Positions 1 to 7,147 of a stretch of DNA of 33,424 nucleotides are shown here, in pieces (position 1 is the first letter of the stretch; each line of letters opens with the position of its first letter). Source of the DNA: Candidatus Omnitrophota bacterium (GTDB taxonomy: Bacteria > Omnitrophota > Gorgyraeia > Zapsychrales > Zapsychraceae); the NCBI GenBank assembly GCA_021108075.1, contig JAIORP010000032.1, positions 1 through 33,424 on the forward strand, read 5' to 3'. The notes under the pieces are model-generated. The model was not told where the DNA came from, ran no database searches, and saw only the letters and a program-made list of their open reading frames with translations. A program made the position numbers and the translations under genes.

Positions 1-55
1 AACCAATTCTGCTTTTCAGAATTAAGATAGAACAATTTATTAATGGATTTGGTAT
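1..55. repeat. Right part of an old palindromic (MITE-like) repeat, copy A
   Basis: The end TTAATGGATTTGGTAT matches the right terminus of the intact elements at 13293-13395 and 28536-28638. The first 17 bases are identical to 3283-3299 in copy B, and bases 17-30 match 3321-3334 except for one base. Copy A lacks the 21-base hairpin tip present in copy B. The left end lies outside the window. Confidence 0.75.
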
Positions 56-107
56 AATCATCACGATAAAAACCGGGCGGTCCATGTCGGCTTTAAAGAA
101 ATTTAGA

Positions 108-136
108 TTGACACACTGGGATGACTCTGTTAATTT
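108..136 (+). promoter_or_regulatory. Sigma70-type promoter of the zur-znu operon
   Basis: TTGACA at 108-113 is followed by a 17-base spacer and TAATTT at 131-136, with a TG dinucleotide at 128-129 giving an extended -10. Transcription would start near 143, about 48 bases before the first start codon. I could not pick out a clear Zur operator palindrome, although autoregulation by Zur would be expected. Confidence 0.6.
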
Positions 137-190
137 AAATAGAAATTTTTTTCATCTACATTTTTATTAAAACCTTAATTCCCGAACCCA

Positions 191-601
191 ATGAATTTTT
201 ATGTTGATAAAATCAAAAATAACGGATTAAAAGTAACACCTCGTAGAAAGGCCATTATTAATATCTTCAATCATTGCCGCGTTCATTTAACCCCGGAGGA
301 TATTTTTACACGTCTCAAAGAAGAGTTCTCCCATTGTGGCTTGCCGAGTGTGTACCGTAACCTTGAAATATTAGCTGAATGCGGCATTCTAGCCAGGATT
401 TATCGATTTGATAATAAACGTTATTATGGCTTATGTCATTCCGCCGACGGCGCGCATCACCATCATATCATTTGCATCAAATGCGGCACAATTGCACCTC
501 TCAAAGGATGTAATCTGTTTAAACGAAAAAAAATTAACGGATTTAAAATTATTGATCATTTTATCCAGGTCGATGGAATTTGCAAAAATTGCCAGGAATA
601 A
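191..601 (+). CDS. zur: Fur-family metalloregulator, probably the zinc sensor Zur
   Basis: This cytoplasmic DNA-binding repressor has 136 residues, the usual Fur-family length. An N-terminal winged helix (about 1-85) carries the recognition-helix sequence PSVYRNLEIL (52-61). It is followed by a four-histidine stretch (89-92) and two CxxC pairs (C95/C98 and C131/C134), which form the structural zinc site of Fur proteins. The family is clear from sequence. The specific assignment to Zur rests on context: it is the first gene of an operon with a complete zinc-type ABC transporter, and znuA begins two bases after its stop codon. By family analogy it would repress this operon when zinc is plentiful. 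Fur or PerR function is the alternative. The start has no strong ribosome binding site. Confidence 0.85.
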   Translation: MNFYVDKIKNNGLKVTPRRKAIINIFNHCRVHLTPEDIFTRLKEEFSHCGLPSVYRNLEILAECGILARIYRFDNKRYYGLCHSADGAHHHHIICIKCGTIAPLKGCNLFKRKKINGFKIIDHFIQVDGICKNCQE

Positions 602-603
602 GC

Positions 604-1500
604 ATGCAGATAAAAATATTTTTCAACCTTTTCTTGTTTCTAATGTTGATACAACCCGTTGCCTTATCGCGCGCAAACGATCAACTGACAGCCATTGTCT
701 CGATTTTACCCCAGGCTTATTTTTTAAAGCGAATAGGCGCAGAACATATTGACGTGTCGGTGATGGTTCCTGAAGGAGGGAACCCGCACACGTATGAACC
801 CACCCCGACACAATTAAAAAAGGTCAGTCACGCTCAACTCTATGTCAAAATGGGCAGCGGAATTGATTTTGAACGTGCCTGGATGAGTAAAATCACGTAC
901 TTCAATCCAGACATGACGGTGTGTGACAGTTCTCAGGGCATACACTTGCTCGAGATGAAACATGACGATCCTGACTTCGCGCATAAAAAAAAAGACCGGC
1001 ATCGTGTTCACCATCATGGGACGAAAGACCCCCATATCTGGTTATCCCCCAGCAACGCGATCATCATGGTTGAAAACATGAAAAGCTCTTTAGCGGAACT
1101 CGACCCGGCGCACAGGGCTATCTATGAGGAAAACACGCGCGAACTCGTTGCTGATTTGCTTGATTTAAAACAGGAACTTTCCAGCCACCTCGAAACAATC
1201 GCTCAAAGAGAATTTTTTATTGTGCATCCGGCCTGGGGATATTTTGCAAACGAATTTCATCTGAAACAAAGGGCTATCGAAGACTTTGGCAAAGACCCCA
1301 CCCCCAGACAGTTGACTAAAATTGTCCATGACGCCAAAAAATTAAACGCGCGTATCATTTTTATTTCTCCGCAATTCAATTCGAAAAACGCTAAAGTGAT
1401 CGCCAGGGAAATTAATGGCACAGTCGCAACTATCGATCCTCTGGCTTATGATTATATCAATAATTTGCGTAAAATCGCATACATGCTAGGACGCCCATAG
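604..1500 (+). CDS. znuA: Periplasmic zinc-binding protein of an ABC importer (ZnuA type)
   Basis: This 298-aa cluster A-I solute-binding protein captures metal in the periplasm and delivers it to the ZnuB permease. I chose ATG 604 because AGGA lies 7-10 bases upstream and the protein then opens directly with a signal peptide. A longer TTG start at 580 would overlap zur. Candidate metal ligands are the histidine in NPHTYEP, the histidine in DPHIWLSP, the histidine in HPAWGYFA and the aspartate in IDPLAYDY. Between the first two sits a charged histidine-rich loop (about residues 118-144), a hallmark of zinc rather than manganese transporters. It lies between zur and znuC in one operon, and its stop codon abuts the znuC start. 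Confidence 0.9.
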   Translation: MQIKIFFNLFLFLMLIQPVALSRANDQLTAIVSILPQAYFLKRIGAEHIDVSVMVPEGGNPHTYEPTPTQLKKVSHAQLYVKMGSGIDFERAWMSKITYFNPDMTVCDSSQGIHLLEMKHDDPDFAHKKKDRHRVHHHGTKDPHIWLSPSNAIIMVENMKSSLAELDPAHRAIYEENTRELVADLLDLKQELSSHLETIAQREFFIVHPAWGYFANEFHLKQRAIEDFGKDPTPRQLTKIVHDAKKLNARIIFISPQFNSKNAKVIAREINGTVATIDPLAYDYINNLRKIAYMLGRP

Positions 1501-2274
1501 ATGGATGATATCGTATGTTTAAAAAATGTTTGGGTTGAAATTGATGGAAAAACAATTCTTCAAGATCATACCCTTAACATCCGTCAAAATGATTTTCTCG
1601 GTATCATTGGCCCCAATGGAGGGGGGAAGACCACATTTTTGAAAGTTATTCTGGGGTTGATTAAACCTTCACATGGAAACATTACCGTTTTTGGAAATTC
1701 TCCACAAAAAAGCCGCCCATTCATCGGCTATGTGCCTCAATTATCCAATTTTGATCACGAATTCCCCATCAATGTTTGGGAAGTTGTTCTGATGGGCCGG
1801 TTATCAAAACGCCCCATATTTCAGCGTTATCAACATGAAGATGAAAGCTTAGCTGAAGAAGCATTAAAAAAAGTCGAAATCTGGAATTTACGGGACCGCC
1901 AAATCGGCCGATTATCCGGTGGTGAACGACAGCGTGTTTTCATCGCGCGGGCCTTGATCAGTCATCCCAAATTGCTGTTGCTCGATGAGCCGACGGCCAG
2001 CGTAGATTCAAAAATGAAAACAAAAATTTATGAACTTTTGTCAGAATTAAAAAAAGAGCTGACGATTATTTTGGTCACGCATGATGTGGGTGTCATCTCA
2101 AGCCACGTTGATAAAATCGCATGCTTAAATTGCCGTATCTTTTATCATGATTCAAAAGAAATTACCCCTGAAACGCTGGAAGCGGTTTATCATTGCCCGG
2201 TCGATTTACTGGCGCACGGAATACCGCACCGTATTTTAAAGACACATGAAGACGGGGACAATTGTTCATGTTAG
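1501..2274 (+). CDS. znuC: Zinc ABC importer ATP-binding protein (ZnuC type)
   Basis: This is the 257-aa cytoplasmic ATPase that powers the importer. Walker A is GPNGGGKTT (37-45). The Q-loop glutamine is in GYVPQ, the ABC signature is LSGGERQRV, and Walker B is LLLLDEP followed by the H-loop sequence VTHD. The C-terminus ends in a short acidic and cysteine-containing tail (GDNCSC), a possible metal-binding end. It starts on the base after the znuA stop, and its last seven bases overlap the znuB start, so translational coupling of all three transporter genes is likely. Confidence 0.92.
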   Translation: MDDIVCLKNVWVEIDGKTILQDHTLNIRQNDFLGIIGPNGGGKTTFLKVILGLIKPSHGNITVFGNSPQKSRPFIGYVPQLSNFDHEFPINVWEVVLMGRLSKRPIFQRYQHEDESLAEEALKKVEIWNLRDRQIGRLSGGERQRVFIARALISHPKLLLLDEPTASVDSKMKTKIYELLSELKKELTIILVTHDVGVISSHVDKIACLNCRIFYHDSKEITPETLEAVYHCPVDLLAHGIPHRILKTHEDGDNCSC

Positions 2275-3083
2275 ATGCCCTACAGTATCAATTTATGCAA
2301 AATGCCTTCTGGGCTGCTATTTTAGCGAGTATTTCCTGTGGCATTATCGGGACTTATGTCGTGGTCAAACGCATCACATTCATCAGTGGCGGCATTGCGC
2401 ATGCGTCTTTTGGAGGGATTGGATTAGGTTATTTCTTACAGATTAATCCCCTTTACTGTTTGATCCCCTTTAGTTTACTCTCAGCCGTAGGGATCGGATT
2501 TATCAGCAAAAAAATTAAAGTTGCTGAGGACACGACCATTGGCATCTTCTGGTCGGTTGGCATGGCCATCGGCGTTATTTTCATCGGTCTAACTCCAGGC
2601 TACACCCCGGACTTATTTGCTTACTTGTTTGGAAACATCCTTATGGTTTCACAGATTGATTTAGTTTTGATGATTTTCTTGAATATTCTAATCATTGTGT
2701 CGGTTAAAGCTCTTTTTAAAGAATTTCTTGCCATGACATTTGATGAAGAATATGCGACTGTAAGCGGATTAAACGTTAATGCCTTTTATATCTTTTTACT
2801 TTGCCTGATAGCCTTTACGGTTGTTATCCTCATCCGTATTGTCGGGATTATCCTTGTGATCGCTTTATTGACCATCCCGGCAGCAATAGCGAGGCAATAC
2901 ACGATCAATCTTTTTAAAATGATGTTACTTTCCATTTGCATCTGCCTTTTTATCACACTCGCTGGATTGTGGCTGTCCTACCTATTTGACATCGCGTCCG
3001 GATCGACGATCATTTTACTTGCAGGAACAATATTTTCTATATCATGTGGCATTAAATTGCTAACAAAAAAATTAATTTCCTAG
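2268..3083 (+). CDS. znuB: Zinc ABC importer permease (ZnuB type)
   Basis: This 271-aa polytopic inner-membrane protein belongs to the ABC-3 permease family, which forms the translocation channel for Zn or Mn. It shows the family opening (MLDALQYQFMQNAF) and the conserved SGGIAHASFGGIGLG segment near residue 45. About eight hydrophobic segments run to the end. I chose ATG 2268 over a TTG at 2262 because the protein then begins as family members do and GGGG precedes it. The 7-base overlap with znuC supports operon expression. It is the last gene of the operon; no terminator directly follows it. Confidence 0.9.
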   Translation: MLDALQYQFMQNAFWAAILASISCGIIGTYVVVKRITFISGGIAHASFGGIGLGYFLQINPLYCLIPFSLLSAVGIGFISKKIKVAEDTTIGIFWSVGMAIGVIFIGLTPGYTPDLFAYLFGNILMVSQIDLVLMIFLNILIIVSVKALFKEFLAMTFDEEYATVSGLNVNAFYIFLLCLIAFTVVILIRIVGIILVIALLTIPAAIARQYTINLFKMMLLSICICLFITLAGLWLSYLFDIASGSTIILLAGTIFSISCGIKLLTKKLIS

Positions 3084-3255
3084 GCATATTTCCTGTTCAG
3101 AAGTGTTTGAAAAGATTTTCAGGCCATGAGCTTAAATAAAACCCGAATTTATAAAGAAATCGAGAACCCGCACAAAATGACACGACTGAAACCATTCCGC
3201 AAAACACCGGATGTTTGTTTTAATATCGTTCCAATGGATGTGCTTCCACGCATTA

Positions 3256-3334
3256 ATACCAATTCCATCAAATAATGACCAAAACCAATTCTGCTTTTCT
3301 CGACGATTTAGCGAGAATATCAGAATTAAGACAG
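3256..3334. repeat. Old palindromic (MITE-like) repeat, copy B, right end lost
   Basis: The left terminus (ATACCAATTCCATCAAATAA) resembles the terminal repeat of the intact elements. The centre carries a hairpin, TTCTCG (3297-3302) with CGAGAA (3312-3317), also seen in the intact copies. The sequence departs from the family at 3335, so the right arm is missing. Confidence 0.7.
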
Positions 3335-3586
3335 GTTTCACTGCAATCAATTTAGCCTTTCGCTACGATACATTCGATAGTCAATCAAATTTTATCATTT
3401 ACATCCTCAACATTAAAAATAGGTGTATAAGACGTCATCTCATCAGAAAAAGCCACTTACTTATATTAAAAAGAAATTCCCATTCAAGTGGAAAATCCTG
3501 TCAGAAGCTTATCTACCTGTGGATAAATCCAATTTGAGGATGTGTGTTTTCGTTCATTCATGCAATAATTTTTTGATTTTTTTATA

Positions 3587-3620
3587 CCGCCGACTCTTTT
3601 AAAGATCAGCGGTTTTTTTT
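3587..3620 (+). terminator. Rho-independent terminator-like hairpin
   Basis: CCGC pairs with GCGG, followed by GA with TC and TCTTT with AAAGA. The stem carries one mismatch and one bulge, and a run of eight T follows at 3613-3620. It lies 500 bases past znuB, so it may end a long znu transcript or an unrecognised short RNA. Confidence 0.55.
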
Positions 3621-3898
3621 TACTATCGAAAAGAAACAATCAGGCGTGAAAGCATGTTATTTAACAAACATTTCACAATAACAAAGGGGAAATAACACAC
3701 GCGACCGATATTATTAATAAGTGAGATGCGCACGTTTGGGATAATTTTTTTACAAATAATACAAATTCTTAAAAACATGAAAAAGATGAGGAATATGATT
3801 ATATTAGGAACAACCGCATTCATCGATTTTATCTTAGATGAGAAAATTGACCCCGGAACCGAACAAAACAAATAGAAAACATAAAAAAGGAGTATAAA

Positions 3899-4150
3899 AT
3901 GTTAAATACATTGACCGGGAATCAAACGAACATTGATAACATCACAAAAAATGTCTTGAAGACAACAGCCGTTTATTATCTAGCTGAAGCGCTCTTAAAC
4001 GAGGAGTATGAAGACTGCGCCCTGCTGATAAAAATGGCAAAACAATTTGGCGCGCTTCGAGATGAAATCGGTAATGTGATTGCTGTTTGCCACGCGGAGG
4101 TGATCGCTCAAGCAGATACATACATATTGGTTGTTCCTCGATATTATTAA
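3899..4150 (+). CDS. Small hypothetical protein, 83 aa, with a strong ribosome binding site
   Basis: I do not recognise a family. The protein has no obvious signal peptide or membrane segment. Its central part (about residues 20-65) looks helical and amphipathic and contains two cysteines, C42 and C65. The reason to believe it is the translation signal: AAGGAG six bases before the ATG is the best Shine-Dalgarno site in the window. A good terminator lies 150 bases downstream, so it is a monocistronic unit convergent with the PilZ gene. The last residues (ILVVPRYY) are hydrophobic and aromatic. Function unknown. Confidence 0.6.
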   Translation: MLNTLTGNQTNIDNITKNVLKTTAVYYLAEALLNEEYEDCALLIKMAKQFGALRDEIGNVIAVCHAEVIAQADTYILVVPRYY

Positions 4151-4193
4151 CTTCACCAGCATATCAAACGATTAAGCCAATATAAAGTTAAAA

Positions 4194-4261
4194 ATACCAA
4201 TTAATGATCAAAACCGATTCCGCTTTTCAAAAAATAGAACAATTCATTAATGGATTTGGTA
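4194..4261. repeat. Old palindromic (MITE-like) repeat, copy C, internally deleted
   Basis: It begins ATACCAATTAATGATCAAAA and ends TTCATTAATGGATTTGGTA. The middle matches copy A (CGCTTTTC, then ATAGAACAATT). It is shorter than the 103-bp intact copies and lies directly downstream of the 83-aa gene. Confidence 0.7.
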
Positions 4262-4300
4262 CAATTTGCGGAATACACATTATATCTTATCGCTGTTTAT

Positions 4301-4334
4301 AAAAGGACAGTTCCCTTGATCGGGCTGTCCTTTT
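4301..4334. terminator. Bidirectional rho-independent terminator
   Basis: AAAAGGACAG pairs with CTGTCCTTTT around a 14-base loop. Runs of A on the left and T on the right let it work in both directions. It sits between the convergent 83-aa gene and the PilZ gene and would serve both. Confidence 0.85.
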
Positions 4335-4394
4335 ATTGTCATTTAAATGAGACTGGATTGAAAGTACCGGGCGGTTATGATGCGAGTTGAACTG

Positions 4395-4748
4395 CTAATT
4401 TCTATTTTTACTTTCAATCAATTGAGTTAACTTCTCCTGGTTGGTTTCATCGATCGATGAAATCAACAATCCCACTTCTTCAAAAGGTATCATTCGAATA
4501 ACTTCAGCGACACCACTGATATTCTGTGGTTGATCCCCACGCGTAAAAGTGATTTCAAATGGAAATTTTTCATAAAGATTAAATTGATATTTTCCATTAT
4601 GAGATATCCGGATTCCCTTGAGGGAGACATCTTTGATCTGTTCACGGAAAGAAATGTTTTCTTGAACGATAATCTTCAATTCACCGATGATGTTATACCG
4701 CGAGTATCTTCTGCGTTCATTCTGGTATTTTTTGTGTGAGGGATACAT
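4395..4748 (-). CDS. Single-domain PilZ protein (c-di-GMP receptor)
   Basis: This 117-aa cytoplasmic protein consists of little more than a PilZ domain, which binds cyclic di-GMP and typically adjusts motility, pili or exopolysaccharide. Both signature motifs are intact: the arginine switch RRRYSR (12-17, RxxxR at 13-17) and the DVSLKG segment (40-45, D/NxSxxG). The C-terminal tail is helical and polar. An AAGG precedes the start by about eight bases. It is transcribed alone towards the shared terminator. No cyclase or phosphodiesterase is in the window. The nearby Tad-type ATPases are a conceivable target, but nothing shows this directly. Confidence 0.85.
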   Translation of the reverse strand: MYPSHKKYQNERRRYSRYNIIGELKIIVQENISFREQIKDVSLKGIRISHNGKYQFNLYEKFPFEITFTRGDQPQNISGVAEVIRMIPFEEVGLLISSIDETNQEKLTQLIESKNRN

Positions 4749-4965
4749 ATCGAAACCTTACATAGATTTGTTAATAGGATTTATACAGCTAAAGCATACT
4801 ATCAGTTTAATATAAAAAGTTCAAATAAAAAGGCCCCTATATTTAGTTATGTATCCTTTTGACCACAGACAAAATAATTATAATCAGACCATATCTTTAG
4901 CGACAAATAATTAGAGTTTAAAAATGAATAAAAAAATCAATTGGGTGGAGCTTAAATAAACAATA

Positions 4966-4995
4966 AAGTCCCACGGGTTCACCCCCGGGGGACTT
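4966..4995 (-). terminator. Strong GC-rich hairpin, possibly a minus-strand terminator or RNA element
   Basis: AAGTCCC (4966-4972) pairs with GGGACTT (4989-4995), and CGGG (4974-4977) with CCCG (4984-4987), separated by one A/G mismatch and closing a 6-base loop. Read on the minus strand it is followed by TTATTGTTTATTT, like a terminator, but no minus-strand gene lies upstream of it. Read on the plus strand there is no T-run. Confidence 0.4.
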
Positions 4996-5211
4996 ACTTC
5001 GACTCATATTCTTTTTGATTGTCTCAACGACATATGACCTCGAACACTTTGTGAAAAAAACAATACTTAAATGCATGTGCCGTCTTTTTTGCTATTATGC
5101 AACCATTTTCTGACATACGTAACCACGATTCAGGATTTGCTCTCATCCTTATCTTAACAGGGGGGAATTCACGCTTAAATAAAGCCCTGATTTTTTTGTT
5201 TATATCAAATG

Positions 5212-5239
5212 TTCAAATTTCTTAAAAAAGTGCTATAAT
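5212..5239 (+). promoter_or_regulatory. Sigma70-type promoter for the gene at 5280
   Basis: TTCAAA (5212-5217), a 16-base spacer and a perfect TATAAT (5234-5239) with an upstream TG (5231-5232) making an extended -10. Transcription would begin near 5246, about 34 bases before the ATG. Confidence 0.65.
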
Positions 5240-5279
5240 ATTTCCGTTTTTTAGATTATCTATTGAAAAGGATATACAG

Positions 5280-6011
5280 ATGCAAATTGATATTGAAAAA
5301 TTTAATAAATGGTTTAATTTTGTGTTTTTTGAGGCATCCCGATTTGTTGAAGAAGATACCGCAAAATTTAAAATTAAGGATAGACGCGCTGATCATTTTT
5401 TCGCCTCTGAAGCAAAGCATAAAATGGATACCACGACATCCGTGATTTTCATGTCAAAACTTTTTAATCAAGCCGACGAACTCTTTCAAGGCTACAGCGA
5501 TAACCAAGTGGCTTTTACCTTACGCTATATTTTAGAATATGAATATTTTGATGGTATTGCCAAACTGAATAATAAAAAGGTGCCCTGGCCGATGCAGCAG
5601 GTTTGTTTTAAGTCGATTCTTAACATTTACAAAAGCATTTTCCAGGTAAGATGCGCCCATGAATTGAGTGGAGGAGAACACAAAAGCACCTACCGCTTAA
5701 ATATATTGTGTTACCTGTTTTGGGATCAAGCCTATGGTCTGGCCTTTATAAGGAAATCTTTAACAAATTTTCTTCTGGGGCAACGCAAGACCACTCCAGA
5801 ATTTGACCGGGAAATCCTGCTACTTTTCAAAAACATATTAACGATCCCTCACGAAGCCTGTCAGGAAAGTGCCCTGCATGGACTGGCACAATATCACATG
5901 AAATGCCCACAAGCAGTTTCTTCCATCATTCATGAATTTCTCGAAGCCAACACAGCCATACCTGAACAACTTAGAAATTATGCTCTTAGCGCACAGGAAG
6001 GGAAGACATAA
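5280..6011 (+). CDS. Hypothetical helical protein, 243 aa
   Basis: I do not recognise a family. There is no signal peptide or membrane segment, so it should be cytoplasmic. The composition is strongly helical and aromatic. The C-terminal third (about 165-235), with segments such as QESALHGLAQYHMKCPQAVSSIIHEFL, reads like HEAT-type repeats. AGGA sits seven bases before the ATG, and a good promoter lies just upstream, so start and expression are well supported. The rRNA methyltransferase gene follows after about 65 bases on the same strand and is probably co-transcribed. Whether the two products work together is not shown. Confidence 0.75.
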   Translation: MQIDIEKFNKWFNFVFFEASRFVEEDTAKFKIKDRRADHFFASEAKHKMDTTTSVIFMSKLFNQADELFQGYSDNQVAFTLRYILEYEYFDGIAKLNNKKVPWPMQQVCFKSILNIYKSIFQVRCAHELSGGEHKSTYRLNILCYLFWDQAYGLAFIRKSLTNFLLGQRKTTPEFDREILLLFKNILTIPHEACQESALHGLAQYHMKCPQAVSSIIHEFLEANTAIPEQLRNYALSAQEGKT

Positions 6012-6076
6012 AAATTTTTCCACCGGCCCACCAAAATCGTTGTCAAACACAAATGATATATAGACGAAATGATCCG

Positions 6077-7054
6077 ATGAGCGACTCAATATCCCCTAAA
6101 AAAATTCGACATCATGCGGAACTTTTATCCAACAGAGTGCGTAAGCGCTATGCCCATCTGCGCAAGCGTTTTGCGCGAAGAAAAATTGACTGTTTTCGCT
6201 TATATGATTGGGATATTCCTGAAGTGCGCGCGGTAGTTGATTGGTACGCCGGGCACATTGTCATAGCTGAATATGATCGTCACCAAACAGGAGCCGAATG
6301 GTTGCCGCAAATGGCTGAGGCTGTTGCCGGGGCATTAGGCCTGCCGCCGGAACAGATCCATATCAAACGTCGACACACGCAAACAAAAGAGGGACAGAGG
6401 TATAGTCGTATGGACACCAGGGATGAACGCTTTCAGGTCTATGAACGAGATTTAAAATTTTGGGTCAATTTGAATGATTTTCTTGATACCGGCCTTTACT
6501 CTGATCACCGCGACACACGCGTAATAATTCGTGATTTGGCTCATGATCAAAATTTTTTGAATTTATTCGCGTATACCGGCGCCTTTACCTGTGCTGCCGC
6601 AGTTGGCGGGGCGAAATCTTCCGTTACTGTCGACCGTTCTGATACAAATCTAAACTGGGCCAGAGACAATTTGAAACTAAATCAATTGGAAAAACCCCAG
6701 CATAAAATTATTCAAGCGGACGTTTCCACGTATCTCTCTCAAACGTACCGATCCGGTCATAAGTTCACTTTAGCCTTTGTCGATCCACCGTCATTTTATC
6801 AAGACCGGTCCAGGGGAAAATCGTTTGATATCAACCGCGATCATCCCATCTTAATTAAAAAAGTTTTGCGGGTTATGCAACCCGGATCATATGTCTTTTT
6901 TTCGACCAATCATCAACGTTTTGACCCCAAATTTGAAACATTACCGGTCAAAGATATGATCGAGCTCACACCAAAGACTATTCCCGAAGATTATCGCAAC
7001 CGTCAGATCCACCGTTGTTGGCGGATGACGGTATCCGCTAAAACGTATAAATAA
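6077..7054 (+). CDS. RlmK-like 23S rRNA methyltransferase, stand-alone
   Basis: This 325-aa class I SAM-dependent methyltransferase resembles the C-terminal RlmK half of E. coli RlmKL, which makes m7G2069 in 23S rRNA. The order of segments matches: an opening NRVRKRYAHLRKR helix, then FRLYDWDIPEVRAVVDWY, then the WVNLNDFLDTGLYSDHRDTR region. SAM-binding LNLFAYTGAFT and AVGGAKSSVTVD follow, then the catalytic-face motif VDPPSFY. There is no THUMP or RlmL half and no PUA domain as in RlmI, so specificity is inferred. An in-frame ATG at 6053 is possible, but the extra residues (MIYRRNDP) do not look like the family. Neither start has a ribosome binding site. Confidence 0.82.
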   Translation: MSDSISPKKIRHHAELLSNRVRKRYAHLRKRFARRKIDCFRLYDWDIPEVRAVVDWYAGHIVIAEYDRHQTGAEWLPQMAEAVAGALGLPPEQIHIKRRHTQTKEGQRYSRMDTRDERFQVYERDLKFWVNLNDFLDTGLYSDHRDTRVIIRDLAHDQNFLNLFAYTGAFTCAAAVGGAKSSVTVDRSDTNLNWARDNLKLNQLEKPQHKIIQADVSTYLSQTYRSGHKFTLAFVDPPSFYQDRSRGKSFDINRDHPILIKKVLRVMQPGSYVFFSTNHQRFDPKFETLPVKDMIELTPKTIPEDYRNRQIHRCWRMTVSAKTYK

Positions 7055-7060
7055 AATAAT

Positions 7061-7089
7061 TTGAAAAAAATTAGTTTTGTGCGTATAAT
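7061..7089 (+). promoter_or_regulatory. Sigma70-type promoter of the CpaE-CpaF fusion pair
   Basis: TTGAAA (7061-7066), exactly 17 bases, then TATAAT (7084-7089). This places the start site about 50 bases before ATG 7148. It begins seven bases after the rRNA methyltransferase stop, so the ATPase genes have their own promoter. Confidence 0.75.
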
Positions 7090-7147
7090 ACTTAAACTTT
7101 AAATCTCCCGAATATAAATAAATAGACTGAAAGTTGCACTTCGAATT

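Larger units (their letters stand above)
3084..3898. other. 815-base non-coding stretch after znuB
   Basis: No open frame here looks like a gene. The longest (3211-3537, plus strand) runs through repeat copy B and has no family resemblance. The stretch contains repeat copy B (3256-3334), a terminator-like hairpin (3587-3620) and the leader of the small gene at 3899. The 11-mer GCTTAAATAAA occurs at 3130-3140 and again twice between 4950 and 5183. Confidence 0.6.
4749..5279. other. 531-base non-coding stretch with a strong hairpin
   Basis: No plausible gene is visible. It holds the hairpin at 4966-4995, two of the three copies of GCTTAAATAAA (4950-4960 and 5173-5183), and the promoter of the next gene at 5212-5239. 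Confidence 0.6.

Noticed and set aside
3211..3537. A 108-codon plus-strand frame after znuB
   Set aside because: It runs through palindromic repeat copy B, has no ribosome binding site and no family-like segments.
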